From: an uncultured Acetobacterium sp.
Lineage (GTDB): Bacteria; Bacillota; Clostridia; Eubacteriales; Eubacteriaceae
Assembly (NCBI RefSeq): GCF_963664135.1
Contig: NZ_OY760905.1
Span: 744,001 to 808,000 of the forward strand
Length of the DNA: 64,000 nucleotides
Reading direction: 5' to 3'
This document shows, in pieces, positions 9,607-18,291 of this stretch. Numbering within the stretch: the first letter of the stretch is position 1; each line of letters opens with the position of its first letter. The notes beneath the pieces were generated by a model. That model was not told where the DNA came from and ran no database searches. It saw nothing but the letters and a program-made list of their open reading frames with translations. The position numbers were made by a program, and so were the translations under genes.

Positions 9607-10017
9607 TTATGCTGTTTTGAGTAAACCTTTTTCGCCGCACAGCTTGGACAGATCTTCTCCGACGATCCGGGTCATTTGATTGAGGTCAATGTTTTCACTA
9701 TTGAGCACATCATACCAGCCGCCAGTCACAGCATCACCGACGGTTTCTTTGAGGATCCCGCCAACCCCGTTGTAAATTTTTGTAACGGTTACGGTGGTTC
9801 CGCTTAAGGCAACCTGGATAACATATTTGTCAACCGGAGGAAACTGAATGCAATGCATGATCCCTTTTCCCACCAACTGAGGTTCCCCACAGGGATAGCT
9901 ACCCGCTTTCATAATCTCATGAAGCTCTTCATAACTCAGTTTTTGGTTGAGTTTCACCTTGTCATAACTTTTAATCATATCTTTCGATCCCTGTTTAAAT
10001 TTGTCAAAAAATCCCAT
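9607..10017 (-). CDS. Small soluble protein of unknown function
   Basis: A 136-residue protein starting MGFFDKFKQ. This ATG is preferred over one 15 bases upstream because GAGGAG lies 9 bases before it. The N-terminal amphipathic segment (FFDKFKQGSKDMIKSYDKVK) is typical of small proteins that contact a membrane or a partner. The rest is predicted alpha/beta with two cysteines (SYPCGEP, MHCIQF), and there is no signal peptide or membrane helix. I do not recognise the family. It has its own terminator and is monocistronic. Confidence 0.65.
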   Translation of the reverse strand: MGFFDKFKQGSKDMIKSYDKVKLNQKLSYEELHEIMKAGSYPCGEPQLVGKGIMHCIQFPPVDKYVIQVALSGTTVTVTKIYNGVGGILKETVGDAVTGGWYDVLNSENIDLNQMTRIVGEDLSKLCGEKGLLKTA

Positions 10018-10230
10018 TATTCTACTCCTCACTAATTGAAATGGTTAAGGTTCATTTTAAAAATGCCCTTCTATACAAAGTGTAACCCTTTCAACAGCCA
10101 TTCACAACAGCAGTTCACACCGAAAATCAGCCATTCGCGAAGTCGTTTAAGTAACACCATCGAATTATTATGATTCCTGCATCTCAACCGTAACAACCGT
10201 GCCTTTTGCCATCACTCCCTTGACATGCCC

Positions 10231-10259
10231 TTGACGCTATCAAAGTGTTTCGATATAAT
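10231..10259 (+). promoter_or_regulatory. Sigma-70-type promoter
   Basis: TTGACG at 10231-10236, a 17-bp spacer and a consensus TATAAT at 10254-10259. Transcription should start near 10266, at the first base of the inverted repeat that follows. Confidence 0.8.
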
Positions 10260-10267
10260 CGTAACTA

Positions 10268-10314
10268 TTAGGACTACCGAAAGGATGCGAGGTGTTGAAA
10301 AACACTAGTCCTAA
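10268..10314 (+). promoter_or_regulatory. Structured 5' leader element (three stems), unknown class
   Basis: TTAGGACTA (10268-10276) and TAGTCCTAA (10306-10314) pair perfectly as an outer stem. Inside lie a minimal hairpin CCGAAAGG (10277-10284), an unpaired ATGCGAG, and a second hairpin GTGTT-GAAA-AACAC (10292-10305) that abuts the outer stem. The element starts at the predicted transcript 5' end and lies 44 bases before the hydrolase start codon. It does not match any riboswitch consensus I know. It may be a cis-acting RNA, an mRNA-stabilising cap or a dyad operator. Confidence 0.55.
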
Positions 10315-10358
10315 AAATAAATACTCTTAGAAATTTACTGTGAAAGGGTCGAAAAATC

Positions 10359-11405
10359 ATGCTTGCTTTTCTTGTTGTTTTGTTAACCTTCATTGTTGCA
10401 ATCACATCGGTTCTGCTGGTTTTCAGTACCGGCAAAATGATCCCCTACAGGGATGCCGCGGGGAATGTGCTGCGAAGCAGCTTGTCGGAAAAATCCTGGG
10501 TGAAAATTAACGGGGTAGAGATGGGCATGATCATCAAATCCAAAGATATAACCCAACCGATCCTACTGTTTGTTCATGGCGGTCCGGGAATGCCCGAATA
10601 TTGGCTTAACGAAAGCTACCCCACCCATCTGGAGAATTTGTTTACGGTGGTCTGGTGGGATCAACGAGGTGCCGGACTATCTTACTATAACGACATTGCC
10701 CCAGAAACCATGACTACCGCCCAAATGGTCGATGATACTATTGCTGTTTCCAATTATCTGCGCCAACGATTTCATCAGAACAAAATCTATCTGATGGCGC
10801 ATTCCTATGGCACCTATATCGGCATTCAGGCAGCAGCCAAAGCGCCAGGGCTCTACCATGCCTATTTCGGAGTCGCTCAGGTTGTGAACCTCGATCTTTC
10901 TGAAGCGTTAGCCTACGAGTTTATGCTGGACTACTATAAAAGTGCCGATGACAAAAAAATCGTTAAACAACTTGAAGAATCCCCTTACGACTCGGAAGAC
11001 TATCAAAAGATCCGGGATCGTTTAATGCACCAAGCCGGTATTGGCACCATCCACAACATGTATTCAGTAATCAGCGGGATTTTTCTCGGGGTAATGAAAA
11101 ACCGGGAGTACATGTTGTTGGAGAAGATCAATATTTGGCGAGGTAAAAATTCTTCAAAAAACACCGTGCTCAACGAGGAATTCCGACAATGTGATCTGGG
11201 TGAAACGTTAACCCGGGTGGATGTCCCTCTCTACTTTTTTTCCGGAGCTTATGACTACACCGTCAATCGCTACCTGTCTGAAGCCTATCTGGATGAAATC
11301 CAGGCTCCGAAAAAACACTTTTACCTTTTTGAAGATTCTGCCCACAGCCCGATCTTTGAAGAACCGGATGCGGTAACGGCGATTTTGAAGTGTTTAATCC
11401 GCTAA
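10359..11405 (+). CDS. Membrane-anchored alpha/beta hydrolase (proline iminopeptidase-like)
   Basis: The 348-residue protein begins with a hydrophobic segment (residues 2-22) that should act as an uncleaved membrane anchor. The fold follows: HGGPGMPEYW supplies the oxyanion hole, WWDQRGAGLSY is the strand-turn typical of S33 peptidases, MAHSYGTYIG holds the nucleophile serine (about residue 148), SGAYDYTV the acid, and EDSAHSP the catalytic histidine. S33 enzymes cleave N-terminal residues or hydrolyse esters; the substrate here is unknown. It is monocistronic, behind a strong promoter and a structured leader, and is closed by a bidirectional terminator. Confidence 0.85.
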   Translation: MLAFLVVLLTFIVAITSVLLVFSTGKMIPYRDAAGNVLRSSLSEKSWVKINGVEMGMIIKSKDITQPILLFVHGGPGMPEYWLNESYPTHLENLFTVVWWDQRGAGLSYYNDIAPETMTTAQMVDDTIAVSNYLRQRFHQNKIYLMAHSYGTYIGIQAAAKAPGLYHAYFGVAQVVNLDLSEALAYEFMLDYYKSADDKKIVKQLEESPYDSEDYQKIRDRLMHQAGIGTIHNMYSVISGIFLGVMKNREYMLLEKINIWRGKNSSKNTVLNEEFRQCDLGETLTRVDVPLYFFSGAYDYTVNRYLSEAYLDEIQAPKKHFYLFEDSAHSPIFEEPDAVTAILKCLIR

Positions 11406-11446
11406 AGAACCATCAATCCCGATCATACATGTATCATTAAAGCGAC

Positions 11447-11482
11447 TAAAAAACCTGAAAGTTTTTAACTTTCAGGTTTTTT
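11447..11482. terminator. Bidirectional terminator
   Basis: AAAAACCTGAAAGTT and AACTTTCAGGTTTTT form a long stem with a tiny loop, flanked by A and T runs on both sides. It serves the hydrolase on the plus strand and the chemoreceptor on the minus strand. Confidence 0.9.
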
Positions 11483-11514
11483 CATAATTTCTGGCTATCG
11501 CGAATAGCGATACA

Positions 11515-14500
11515 TCAGTATTTATCTATTTCTTTGTCATCTAAAAAGATATCAATTTGAGGTGACGTTGTCTTTACCTGCTTTGGAGGCAGTTGCGACA
11601 TCGTTCTCGTGCCGCCTTCTGAGCTCTTTCCTTTTAGTCGGAAAGCGCCAACCATCTGTTTAAGAATTTCGGCCTGTCCAGAGAGTTCTTCGCTGGCAGC
11701 GGCGCTTTCTTCAGCGGTAGCAGAATTAGTTTGCACCACCTGAGAAACCTGTTCAATCCCCTGATTGATCTGGGCAATTTCCGATGCCTGGTCATTGGAA
11801 GCCCGGGCAATATCGCCAACAAGACTAGTAACCTTCTCAATTTGATTGAGGATTTCTTTTAGGCTGTCTGCAGTTTGTCCAGCTATTTTTGAGCCCGCTT
11901 CGGTTTTCAAAATCGAGCCCTCGATCAATGCGGTTGTTTCTTTGGCGGCGTCAGCACTTCGGGCCGCCAGGGTGCGCACTTCTTCGGCCACCACCGCAAA
12001 ACCCTTACCATGTTGTCCAGCCCGGGCAGCTTCAACCGCTGCATTCAGTGCTAGAATATTGGTCTGGAAAGCAATGTCGTCAATAACCTTGATGATTTTT
12101 GAAATGTTGCTGGAGGCTTCGTTGATTTCCACCATAGCTGATACCATCTGGGCCATTTGTACATTGCCTACTTCGGCATTGGTTTTAACTTCAGAAGCTA
12201 ATTCATTGGCATTATTGGCATTTTTGGCGTTGCGCATGGTTTCACCAGCGACTTCTTCGATGGAAGCGGTCAGCTCCTGAATCGAGCTGGCCTGTTCAGT
12301 AGTACCTTGTGACAAAGCTTGTCCGCCATCTGAAATCTGGATGGCACCAGCTTCTACCTGACCAGCGGCCTCATTAATGTCGGACATGGTGGTACTAAGA
12401 TTGGTGGTAATCTCATTGAGAGCTATTTTAATGGCCTGAAAGTCACCCAGATATTCCCCGGTTATTTCCAGATCCAGATTGCCTGCGCCAACTTCTTTTA
12501 ACGTATCAGCGATCTCATCGACATAGCGTTTCAGGAAGGTAACAGTCTGGTTCATATCCTCTTTGATTTGGGTATAATCGCCGTTGTAATTCCCTATCAT
12601 CCCAGTGTTGAGGTTCCCCTGGGCCAGTTCTTTGAGGGTTGCCGAAGCTTCCTGAACCGGTGCTACGACCGCGTCCAACGTGGCATTGACGCCGTCCACA
12701 ATTTTAGCAAAATCGCCCTGATGGCGACTGGCATCGGCTCTGGTGTCCAGTTGGCCTTCAATCCCCGCCTGGGCTAACATGGTAGCATCACTGATCAGGT
12801 TGTCAACTGAGTCTTTTACATCCGATAAGCTATTGCGAATTTCGGCAAATTGAGCGCTGACTTCAGAAGTATACTCATCCGCTTCGCCGATCATCAAGTC
12901 AAACTCCAGATTACCTTCTGACAGATGAATTAGATTATTGGCCAATCGGGCTACTTCATTGCTGGTATAATTGCTTACGCGGATCATCGGGGTTAAATCC
13001 GTTATAATCTCCACAAAACCGACGTTTTCGCCTTTGGCATTTTTCAGATAAGCCGTGTCTTGCTTGTTGTTTCGACCATACCAGTCAAAATAAGTCTCAC
13101 CGATGCCCTGATCAACCAAGCGACGGATACCGCAGCCTTCAGTCTGACAAATGTTCGTTCCGGCATTGTGGCAATCCATCCCAACGGCAGCTTTTCGATC
13201 CTTGATCACCTTACCATCAATCATCAATTCTTCAAAAGCTTTGTTCATAAATGCCCATTTCATATCATTATCAGTAACATGCAGAGGGAATGGAACCGAA
13301 TCAATGATTGCTTCATACCAGACCATCTTGTCAACCACCGTATCCAGCGTGTCATTAACACCTTGCACGATCTCCTTAAACCCGCCGTCAAAAGCATCCG
13401 CATCGCCCCGGGTGTCCCAACGCCCGGCCAGTGCTGCATTGGAGAGCATCGTGGCTTCAGCGATCAATCCCCTAACGGTTTCCACGGTCTGTTTAAGCAC
13501 CGGGGTTACTTCATTTGTTGGATCTGTCACCTCAATAACCGATGTCACGTCACCGTTTGAAATTTTCTTCAACAGACCAATAATCCCAAACTGGAAAGTA
13601 TCTGCCAGCTGATTGAGGGAATCGGTCATTTCACCAACCTCGTCCTTGGAGGTAATTTCCAGTCGTTCGCCGAGATGGCCCGCATTGATTTCCTTGATCA
13701 TCGTATTAGCTGCGATCACCGGCTTGGCAATCCGTTTGGAAATAAGATAAGAAATCACCGCTCCGGCAACCAGAATTCCGAGTGCAAACATGATAATAGT
13801 ATTACGCAACTGCACAATTGGTGCCAACATCGCTGCTTGAGATTCGGTGATGACCAACGTCCATTCGGTTTTCGGAATGGGTGCCACATAGGCTAATTTG
13901 GTGTCACCGTTGTATTGATATTCAAAATCAGCAACTTCATTTGATCCGAGTGCCTTGAACATGGCGCCAAAGCCCTGGGGTCCGTCTTTTTCAATGTTGT
14001 CAAAGACATTGGTCTGGTTCTGAACGATTTCTTCACTGGGGTGAGCCATCATTCCGCCGCTGGCACTGATCACATAACCATATTTAATCTTGCCATCGCC
14101 AAGGGTATTGGTAATCGCACTTAAGAAATTGGCATCCCGTCTTCCCAGCAGCACGCCGACAACCTGATTGTCTTTTTTTATGGGCACTACTTCAAAAACT
14201 GCCGATTTTTTCGTCACCTGGCTGATGGCAACATCCGATATGTACGCATTGCCCTTCAATGCTTCCTGATACCAGATCTCATTGGGTACATCGAACTCGC
14301 CGCCGCTGACAACATACTTACCGTGGCCATTCGTTCCAATCACGGCCATATCCTGATAGCCCAATCGGTCCACGTCAGCAGAAATGGATGCCACCTGGGC
14401 GGCAAAATCTGTACCCGTGGTTTGATCTCGGAGGGCGATCTCATTCAGTGTTTCCAGATTGCCTGAGATTTCAGCTCCAATCAGACTGGCTGATTTTTCC

Positions 14501-14700
14501 ACGTATTCCAGGGCATCGGCTTCTGTACCCTGATCAATAATCGCCGCACCAGCATTGACAACCAAAATTCCCAGCGTGATGATGGCTGCTGCCAGTGTCA
14601 GCACTGTTAAGAGAATCAACTTTGTGGTCAGGCGCATTTTCATGACAAAACTCTCACCTCCATTCTGATTGTTCTGTGAATCATTTCTTTCTGCCTTCAT
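11515..14700 (-). CDS. Methyl-accepting chemotaxis protein with dCache-like sensor, HAMP series and Cys-rich PAS
   Basis: A 1061-residue receptor. Order: cytoplasmic leader (1-25), TM1 (about 27-49), extracellular dCache-like domain (50-300), TM2 (about 302-322), HAMP (325-378), further HAMP-like repeats ([26 protein letters not shown]), a PAS domain near 460-560 with C-X7-C-X4-C, and the signalling domain ending near 1020 with the conserved hairpin tip ([18 protein letters not shown]). It controls CheA activity in response to a ligand. Two starts are possible: ATG 14700 with AAGGAG, or ATG 14643 (residue 20) with GGAGG 13 bases upstream. It is a close paralogue of the receptor at 47943-50231. 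Confidence 0.92.
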   Translation of the reverse strand: MKAERNDSQNNQNGGESFVMKMRLTTKLILLTVLTLAAAIITLGILVVNAGAAIIDQGTEADALEYVEKSASLIGAEISGNLETLNEIALRDQTTGTDFAAQVASISADVDRLGYQDMAVIGTNGHGKYVVSGGEFDVPNEIWYQEALKGNAYISDVAISQVTKKSAVFEVVPIKKDNQVVGVLLGRRDANFLSAITNTLGDGKIKYGYVISASGGMMAHPSEEIVQNQTNVFDNIEKDGPQGFGAMFKALGSNEVADFEYQYNGDTKLAYVAPIPKTEWTLVITESQAAMLAPIVQLRNTIIMFALGILVAGAVISYLISKRIAKPVIAANTMIKEINAGHLGERLEITSKDEVGEMTDSLNQLADTFQFGIIGLLKKISNGDVTSVIEVTDPTNEVTPVLKQTVETVRGLIAEATMLSNAALAGRWDTRGDADAFDGGFKEIVQGVNDTLDTVVDKMVWYEAIIDSVPFPLHVTDNDMKWAFMNKAFEELMIDGKVIKDRKAAVGMDCHNAGTNICQTEGCGIRRLVDQGIGETYFDWYGRNNKQDTAYLKNAKGENVGFVEIITDLTPMIRVSNYTSNEVARLANNLIHLSEGNLEFDLMIGEADEYTSEVSAQFAEIRNSLSDVKDSVDNLISDATMLAQAGIEGQLDTRADASRHQGDFAKIVDGVNATLDAVVAPVQEASATLKELAQGNLNTGMIGNYNGDYTQIKEDMNQTVTFLKRYVDEIADTLKEVGAGNLDLEITGEYLGDFQAIKIALNEITTNLSTTMSDINEAAGQVEAGAIQISDGGQALSQGTTEQASSIQELTASIEEVAGETMRNAKNANNANELASEVKTNAEVGNVQMAQMVSAMVEINEASSNISKIIKVIDDIAFQTNILALNAAVEAARAGQHGKGFAVVAEEVRTLAARSADAAKETTALIEGSILKTEAGSKIAGQTADSLKEILNQIEKVTSLVGDIARASNDQASEIAQINQGIEQVSQVVQTNSATAEESAAASEELSGQAEILKQMVGAFRLKGKSSEGGTRTMSQLPPKQVKTTSPQIDIFLDDKEIDKY

Positions 14701-14864
14701 TTCTGTTACTCCTTTCGAATTTTTTCGGATGCAGCTGCGGTTTTTTACTTTTCATTGAAAATATATTACTCTTTGATGCCAAATAAATCTAAAACGTAAC
14801 GATATTTGAATATTTTTAGCAAAGATTAAGAAAAAAACGGTTAGGAATTATTCATATTTAACTC

Positions 14865-14893
14865 TTGAAAGCCACAATGTTTAGGATTATACT
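14865..14893 (+). promoter_or_regulatory. Putative sigma-70-type promoter
   Basis: TTGAAA at 14865-14870, a 17-bp spacer and TATACT at 14888-14893 point toward the PAS/SARP-like regulator. Confidence 0.55.
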
Positions 14894-14930
14894 ATAATAA
14901 ACTCAACAAATTCTAAACAAAGTAAAGCGA

Positions 14931-14970
14931 AATACAATACAATGCAATACCGTACAATACTGTACGATGC
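14931..14970. repeat. Four tandem degenerate 10-bp direct repeats
   Basis: The block reads AATACAATAC, AATGCAATAC, CGTACAATAC, TGTACGATGC, each exactly 10 bp, so every copy falls on the same face of the helix. A TAAAAT box follows 2 bp later. SARP/AfsR-type activators bind direct repeats spaced about one helical turn apart just upstream of a -10 box. The adjacent gene encodes a protein of that architecture, so this is a candidate operator. Confidence 0.55.
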
Positions 14971-15011
14971 CATAAAATCCTATATCATCGTGTTACGGAG
15001 GTAAGTGATTA

Positions 15012-16280
15012 ATGAGTAAACAATTAATCCACGATTCAATTATCGATTTTCAGCTTCTGATCGATGAACTCAAAGAATGCGTCTGGGTCTTCGATCTCAA
15101 CCTAAAGAAGTTCTTGTATATCAGTCCAGCCGTTTACCAGTTAAGAGGCTTAACCGTAGCTGAAGCCATGGCGGAAAAATTGGAAGATAGTTTAACCGTT
15201 GAATCCCTGCAAAAACTAAAAAACGATAGTCATCACCGTTGTCAGCGATTTATGGACGGTGACCGCAGTGATGACATTGTCTATAATCTTGATGCGTATG
15301 AACAATATTGCAAAGATGGCTCCACTAAAATTATCGAAATTTCTACTCGATTAAAAATGAGTACGGAAACAAACAGCATGCTGGTGATCGGTGTTTCCCG
15401 AGATATCACCAAACGTAAGCTGCATGAAAAAAAACTGATTGACACCATCAGAAACCAGCAGAAATTTATAAATAGGCAAAAATTGAGCAAAGAATGTAAG
15501 CCTGAACTATATTTGCATTTTTTTGGAAAATTCAGAGTATTCGCTGACAATAATAACAAACCAATCAAATGGCGAACCACTAAAACAGAAGAGTTGTTTG
15601 CATTTTTATTGCAGAAAAAATGCCAGTATGTTTCAAGAGATGAAATACTGGAATCCCTATGGCCGGAACTTGAACTGGAAAAAGCCATCAAATACCTCCA
15701 TACCTCCATTTATAATCTAAAGAAAGATTTGAAATCGGTTGGTGTTTCCTTTCAACTGGAACTGATCAATGGCTTTTACTGCTATGATGAACATCGTTTT
15801 TATTCTGATTTAGGTGAACTAAAAAATTTAATCAAAACCTTCGTGAACCCTTACGATTCCTTTGATGAAGAGACAATACAAAAAACTGAGCAAGCGATAA
15901 TATTATATGAAGGCGATTATCTGGCTGAGAATGATTATCCCTGGGCTAAATCCCAATCGACTTTCTATCGACATCAGTTTGAAAAATATGTTTTTGATCT
16001 GGCAAGACATTATTTTTTTAAGCGTGATTATATTTCAACAAAGCGTGTCTTATCAAAATTGATATCGATTGATAATCTCAATGAAAGATATCACGAACTC
16101 TTGTTGAACGTCTTTCTTTTTGATGATGATTATCTTTCGTTTGTCCGACATTATGATCATTTGAAAGCGTTGCTTCAAAATGAACTGGGTCAATTACCCA
16201 ATGGTTCCATCCGGACTATGAATGAGCAATATCGTAAATTCGCTGAAGAATGCATCAAAAACGAGAAAGTCCATTTTTAA
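15012..16280 (+). CDS. PAS domain fused to SARP-like transcriptional activator (wHTH + BTAD)
   Basis: A 422-residue protein. Residues 15-140 form a PAS sensor (VWVFDLNLKKFLYISPAVYQ ... VIGVSRDITKRK). Residues about 165-255 form an OmpR-like winged helix (LHFFGKFRVFADN, KTEELFAFLLQKKCQYVSRD, EILESLWPE). Residues about 265-415 form a bacterial transcriptional activator domain of helical repeats (YEGDYLAENDYPWAKSQ, RYHELLLNVFLF). wHTH plus BTAD is the SARP/AfsR architecture. An N-terminal PAS in place of an ATPase suggests direct sensing of a small ligand or redox state. GGAGG lies 10 bases before the ATG. It is divergent from a chemoreceptor, and the 10-bp repeats between them are the likely binding site. 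The target genes are not certain. Confidence 0.8.
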   Translation: MSKQLIHDSIIDFQLLIDELKECVWVFDLNLKKFLYISPAVYQLRGLTVAEAMAEKLEDSLTVESLQKLKNDSHHRCQRFMDGDRSDDIVYNLDAYEQYCKDGSTKIIEISTRLKMSTETNSMLVIGVSRDITKRKLHEKKLIDTIRNQQKFINRQKLSKECKPELYLHFFGKFRVFADNNNKPIKWRTTKTEELFAFLLQKKCQYVSRDEILESLWPELELEKAIKYLHTSIYNLKKDLKSVGVSFQLELINGFYCYDEHRFYSDLGELKNLIKTFVNPYDSFDEETIQKTEQAIILYEGDYLAENDYPWAKSQSTFYRHQFEKYVFDLARHYFFKRDYISTKRVLSKLISIDNLNERYHELLLNVFLFDDDYLSFVRHYDHLKALLQNELGQLPNGSIRTMNEQYRKFAEECIKNEKVHF

Positions 16281-16356
16281 TGACATTCACATGTTCGTTA
16301 ACAACTTTTTTCTATTACCGATTCCCAGTTCGATTAACACCTATCCCAAATAACGC

Positions 16357-16400
16357 AAATCCGGATAAGATGATATCATTTCAAGTCTTATCCGGGTTTT
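16357..16400. terminator. Terminator between convergent genes
   Basis: CCGGATAAGA (16361-16370) pairs with TCTTATCCGG (16386-16395), followed by GTTTTA on the plus strand. It lies between the stops of the PAS/SARP-like regulator and the MFS gene. Confidence 0.75.
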
Positions 16401-16420
16401 ATGTTGGCGATCTGACCAGA

Positions 16421-17947
16421 TTAAACCACGTCTTCATTCATCTGATCGATTGTCTCATTCTTATCTACACACGCTTTATTCTCACATTCTTTTTTCACAG
16501 TTTCACTGGTTTTTGGTAACAATACCGAAAACACTAACGCTACAAAAACCAGCGCTGCCAGAATAATAAACACCACATGCAGCGATGCATTCAATGACAA
16601 AATGACCTGTTGGCCAGTAAGCGTAATCCCCTGATCCGAGGATCCATATAAGTCGTTGGGATTAACGCCCCGGATACCTTTGTCATTGAAATATTGAACA
16701 ATAAACAGATTAAACACCGATCCGAAGATGCTAATACCAATCGTCTGCCCCAATGTCTTCAGTAATGTGTTGGTCGCCGTCGCCGCACCCCTCTGGCTGT
16801 AACCTACTGACTCCTGAATCAAGATGGTCAGGATCGTCAGGGCTCCCCCCATTCCAAAACCGATGACCCCAACATAAAGGATCACTAAAATTAGCGGGGT
16901 ATGGAGTCCCAGGGTGGGCAGCAACAGAATCCCCAGCAGCAAAATTACATTGGCAATGATGGTCACCGTTTTGCCGCCACGCCTGATGATCATCTTGCCC
17001 AAGACCACCGCTGAAATCAGCCAGGTGATGGTCATCGATACCAATGCCAAACCAGAAACCGTGGGGCTGAATCCCAACACATTCTGGAGATAAATTGGCA
17101 TATAGACATCAATCCCGATTAAAACAGCAGCCAATAAAAAGCTGATAGCATTCACCATTTGATTGGTTTTGGTGAGAATTTCCAGCGGCACAATCGGCTC
17201 AATGGCCTTTTTCTCAATGCGATAAAATGCTGCCAGTAATAAAAGCGTTGCCGCAACCGATACCCCGATAAAAATGCGACTGTAATCCATATATTTTGCT
17301 GACAAAAAAATATTGAAAAATAACAGCATGGCTGCTGATAAGGTCACAATCCCGGCATAGTCGATGATCTGTTTTTTCTTTTCGAAGGATTCCTTGAGAT
17401 TTCGTTGGATCAGGAAAATTGACAAGATCCCGAAGGGAATATTAATAAAAAATATCCAATGCCAGGAAAGCAGATCAATAAAGGCGCCGCCCATTAAGGG
17501 TCCCACCAGACCGGCGATCCCCCAGACGGTTCCCAAGCTACCCTGTATTTTAGGTCGTTCTTCCAATGTAAAAATATCACCGACGATGGTATAGGTCAAA
17601 GTAAAAATTGCGCCAGCACCCAATCCCTGGATGGCCCGAAAGCCGATCAGCATATTCATGCTCTGGGAGAATCCGCAGAGAGTACTCCCCACCAAAAAGA
17701 TAATGATCCCTATCGAAATCACATTTTTTCGGCCATAAAGATCTGCCAGTTTACCATAAATTGGTGTTGCAATAGCTGAAGTTAATAAGTAGGCTGAAAA
17801 AACCAGACTGATATTTTCAAATCCATTTAAATCTTTGGTAATGGTGGAAGCGGCAGTGGTGACTACCGTCCCTTCCACCGCCGCCAGAAACATTGCCACC
17901 ATTAAAGCGATGGTAATCTTTTTTTTACTACCTTCTTTTTTCATCAT
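16421..17947 (-). CDS. MFS multidrug exporter, DHA2 (EmrB/QacA) family
   Basis: A 508-residue integral membrane protein with about 14 hydrophobic segments. It has the DHA2 features: VEGTVVTTAASTITKDL in TM1 (family motif D1-like), GKLADLYGRKNV as motif A in loop 2-3, and AIQGLGAGAIFTLTYTIVGD as motif C/B. A long acidic cytoplasmic tail ends the protein. Members export drugs or metabolites in exchange for protons. It is monocistronic. No regulator lies directly beside it: the nearest plus-strand neighbour is the NRAMP gene across a 344-bp divergent gap. Confidence 0.9.
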   Translation of the reverse strand: MMKKEGSKKKITIALMVAMFLAAVEGTVVTTAASTITKDLNGFENISLVFSAYLLTSAIATPIYGKLADLYGRKNVISIGIIIFLVGSTLCGFSQSMNMLIGFRAIQGLGAGAIFTLTYTIVGDIFTLEERPKIQGSLGTVWGIAGLVGPLMGGAFIDLLSWHWIFFINIPFGILSIFLIQRNLKESFEKKKQIIDYAGIVTLSAAMLLFFNIFLSAKYMDYSRIFIGVSVAATLLLLAAFYRIEKKAIEPIVPLEILTKTNQMVNAISFLLAAVLIGIDVYMPIYLQNVLGFSPTVSGLALVSMTITWLISAVVLGKMIIRRGGKTVTIIANVILLLGILLLPTLGLHTPLILVILYVGVIGFGMGGALTILTILIQESVGYSQRGAATATNTLLKTLGQTIGISIFGSVFNLFIVQYFNDKGIRGVNPNDLYGSSDQGITLTGQQVILSLNASLHVVFIILAALVFVALVFSVLLPKTSETVKKECENKACVDKNETIDQMNEDVV

Positions 17948-18291
17948 TTATATGTCTTCCCTGCTTATTCCCATTTTTAAATTATAAAAGGCTGTAATAT
18001 TTTCATTCATCACTGCCTTTTCCGTCAATTTTTATATTATAACAGACAAATCGGGGTAAAGCCAGCAAAGCTCATGGCACTTCGGTTATCGATTATGTTA
18101 TCTACCATGAAAACATCGTCTTTTTATACTGGTTCTTCTTGACACATCCTTCTTCATTCGTTATATTTAGACTATCGAAAAATGATTATCAATCAACCTA
18201 ATTTGTCTCTATTATAGTTACTTTAGGTAGCTTTACCAATTAATTGTATTTTATTAATTGACAAATATCAGTGTCACAAGGAGGTATCACA
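17948..18291. other. Divergent control region of MFS and NRAMP genes
   Basis: These 344 bases hold the plus-strand promoter at 18139-18167. Just after it come a Fur-box-like sequence (ATGATTATCAATCA, near 18181-18194) and, near 18219-18240, a short dyad GGTA-N4-TACC embedded in TTTAGGTAGCTTTACC that loosely resembles a DtxR/MntR operator. Metal control of the NRAMP gene would fit, but both sites are weak matches. Confidence 0.4.
18139..18167 (+). promoter_or_regulatory. Sigma-70-type promoter for NRAMP gene
   Basis: TTGACA at 18139-18144, a 17-bp spacer and TATATT at 18162-18167, directed at the metal transporter. A Fur-like sequence starts about 14 bases after the -10 box. Confidence 0.75.

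Larger units (their letters stand above)
10018..10358. other. Intergenic region holding a promoter and a structured leader
   Basis: These 341 bases between divergent genes contain the plus-strand promoter at 10231-10259 and the three-stem leader element at 10268-10314, listed separately. Nothing else was recognised in the first 200 bases. Confidence 0.6.
14701..15011. other. Divergent control region between chemoreceptor and PAS/SARP-like regulator
   Basis: These 311 bases hold an A/T-rich stretch, a plus-strand promoter at 14865-14893 and a block of four 10-bp direct repeats at 14931-14970, listed separately. No clear minus-strand promoter was identified. Confidence 0.5.

Noticed and set aside
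10268-10314. Leader as a known riboswitch
   Set aside because: Core sequences of the TPP, SAM, cobalamin, c-di-GMP, guanidine, preQ1 and fluoride classes were not found.
14931-14970. Repeats as iterons of a replication origin
   Set aside because: No replication gene, DnaA boxes or A/T-rich unwinding block adjoin them; a regulator of SARP type is next door.
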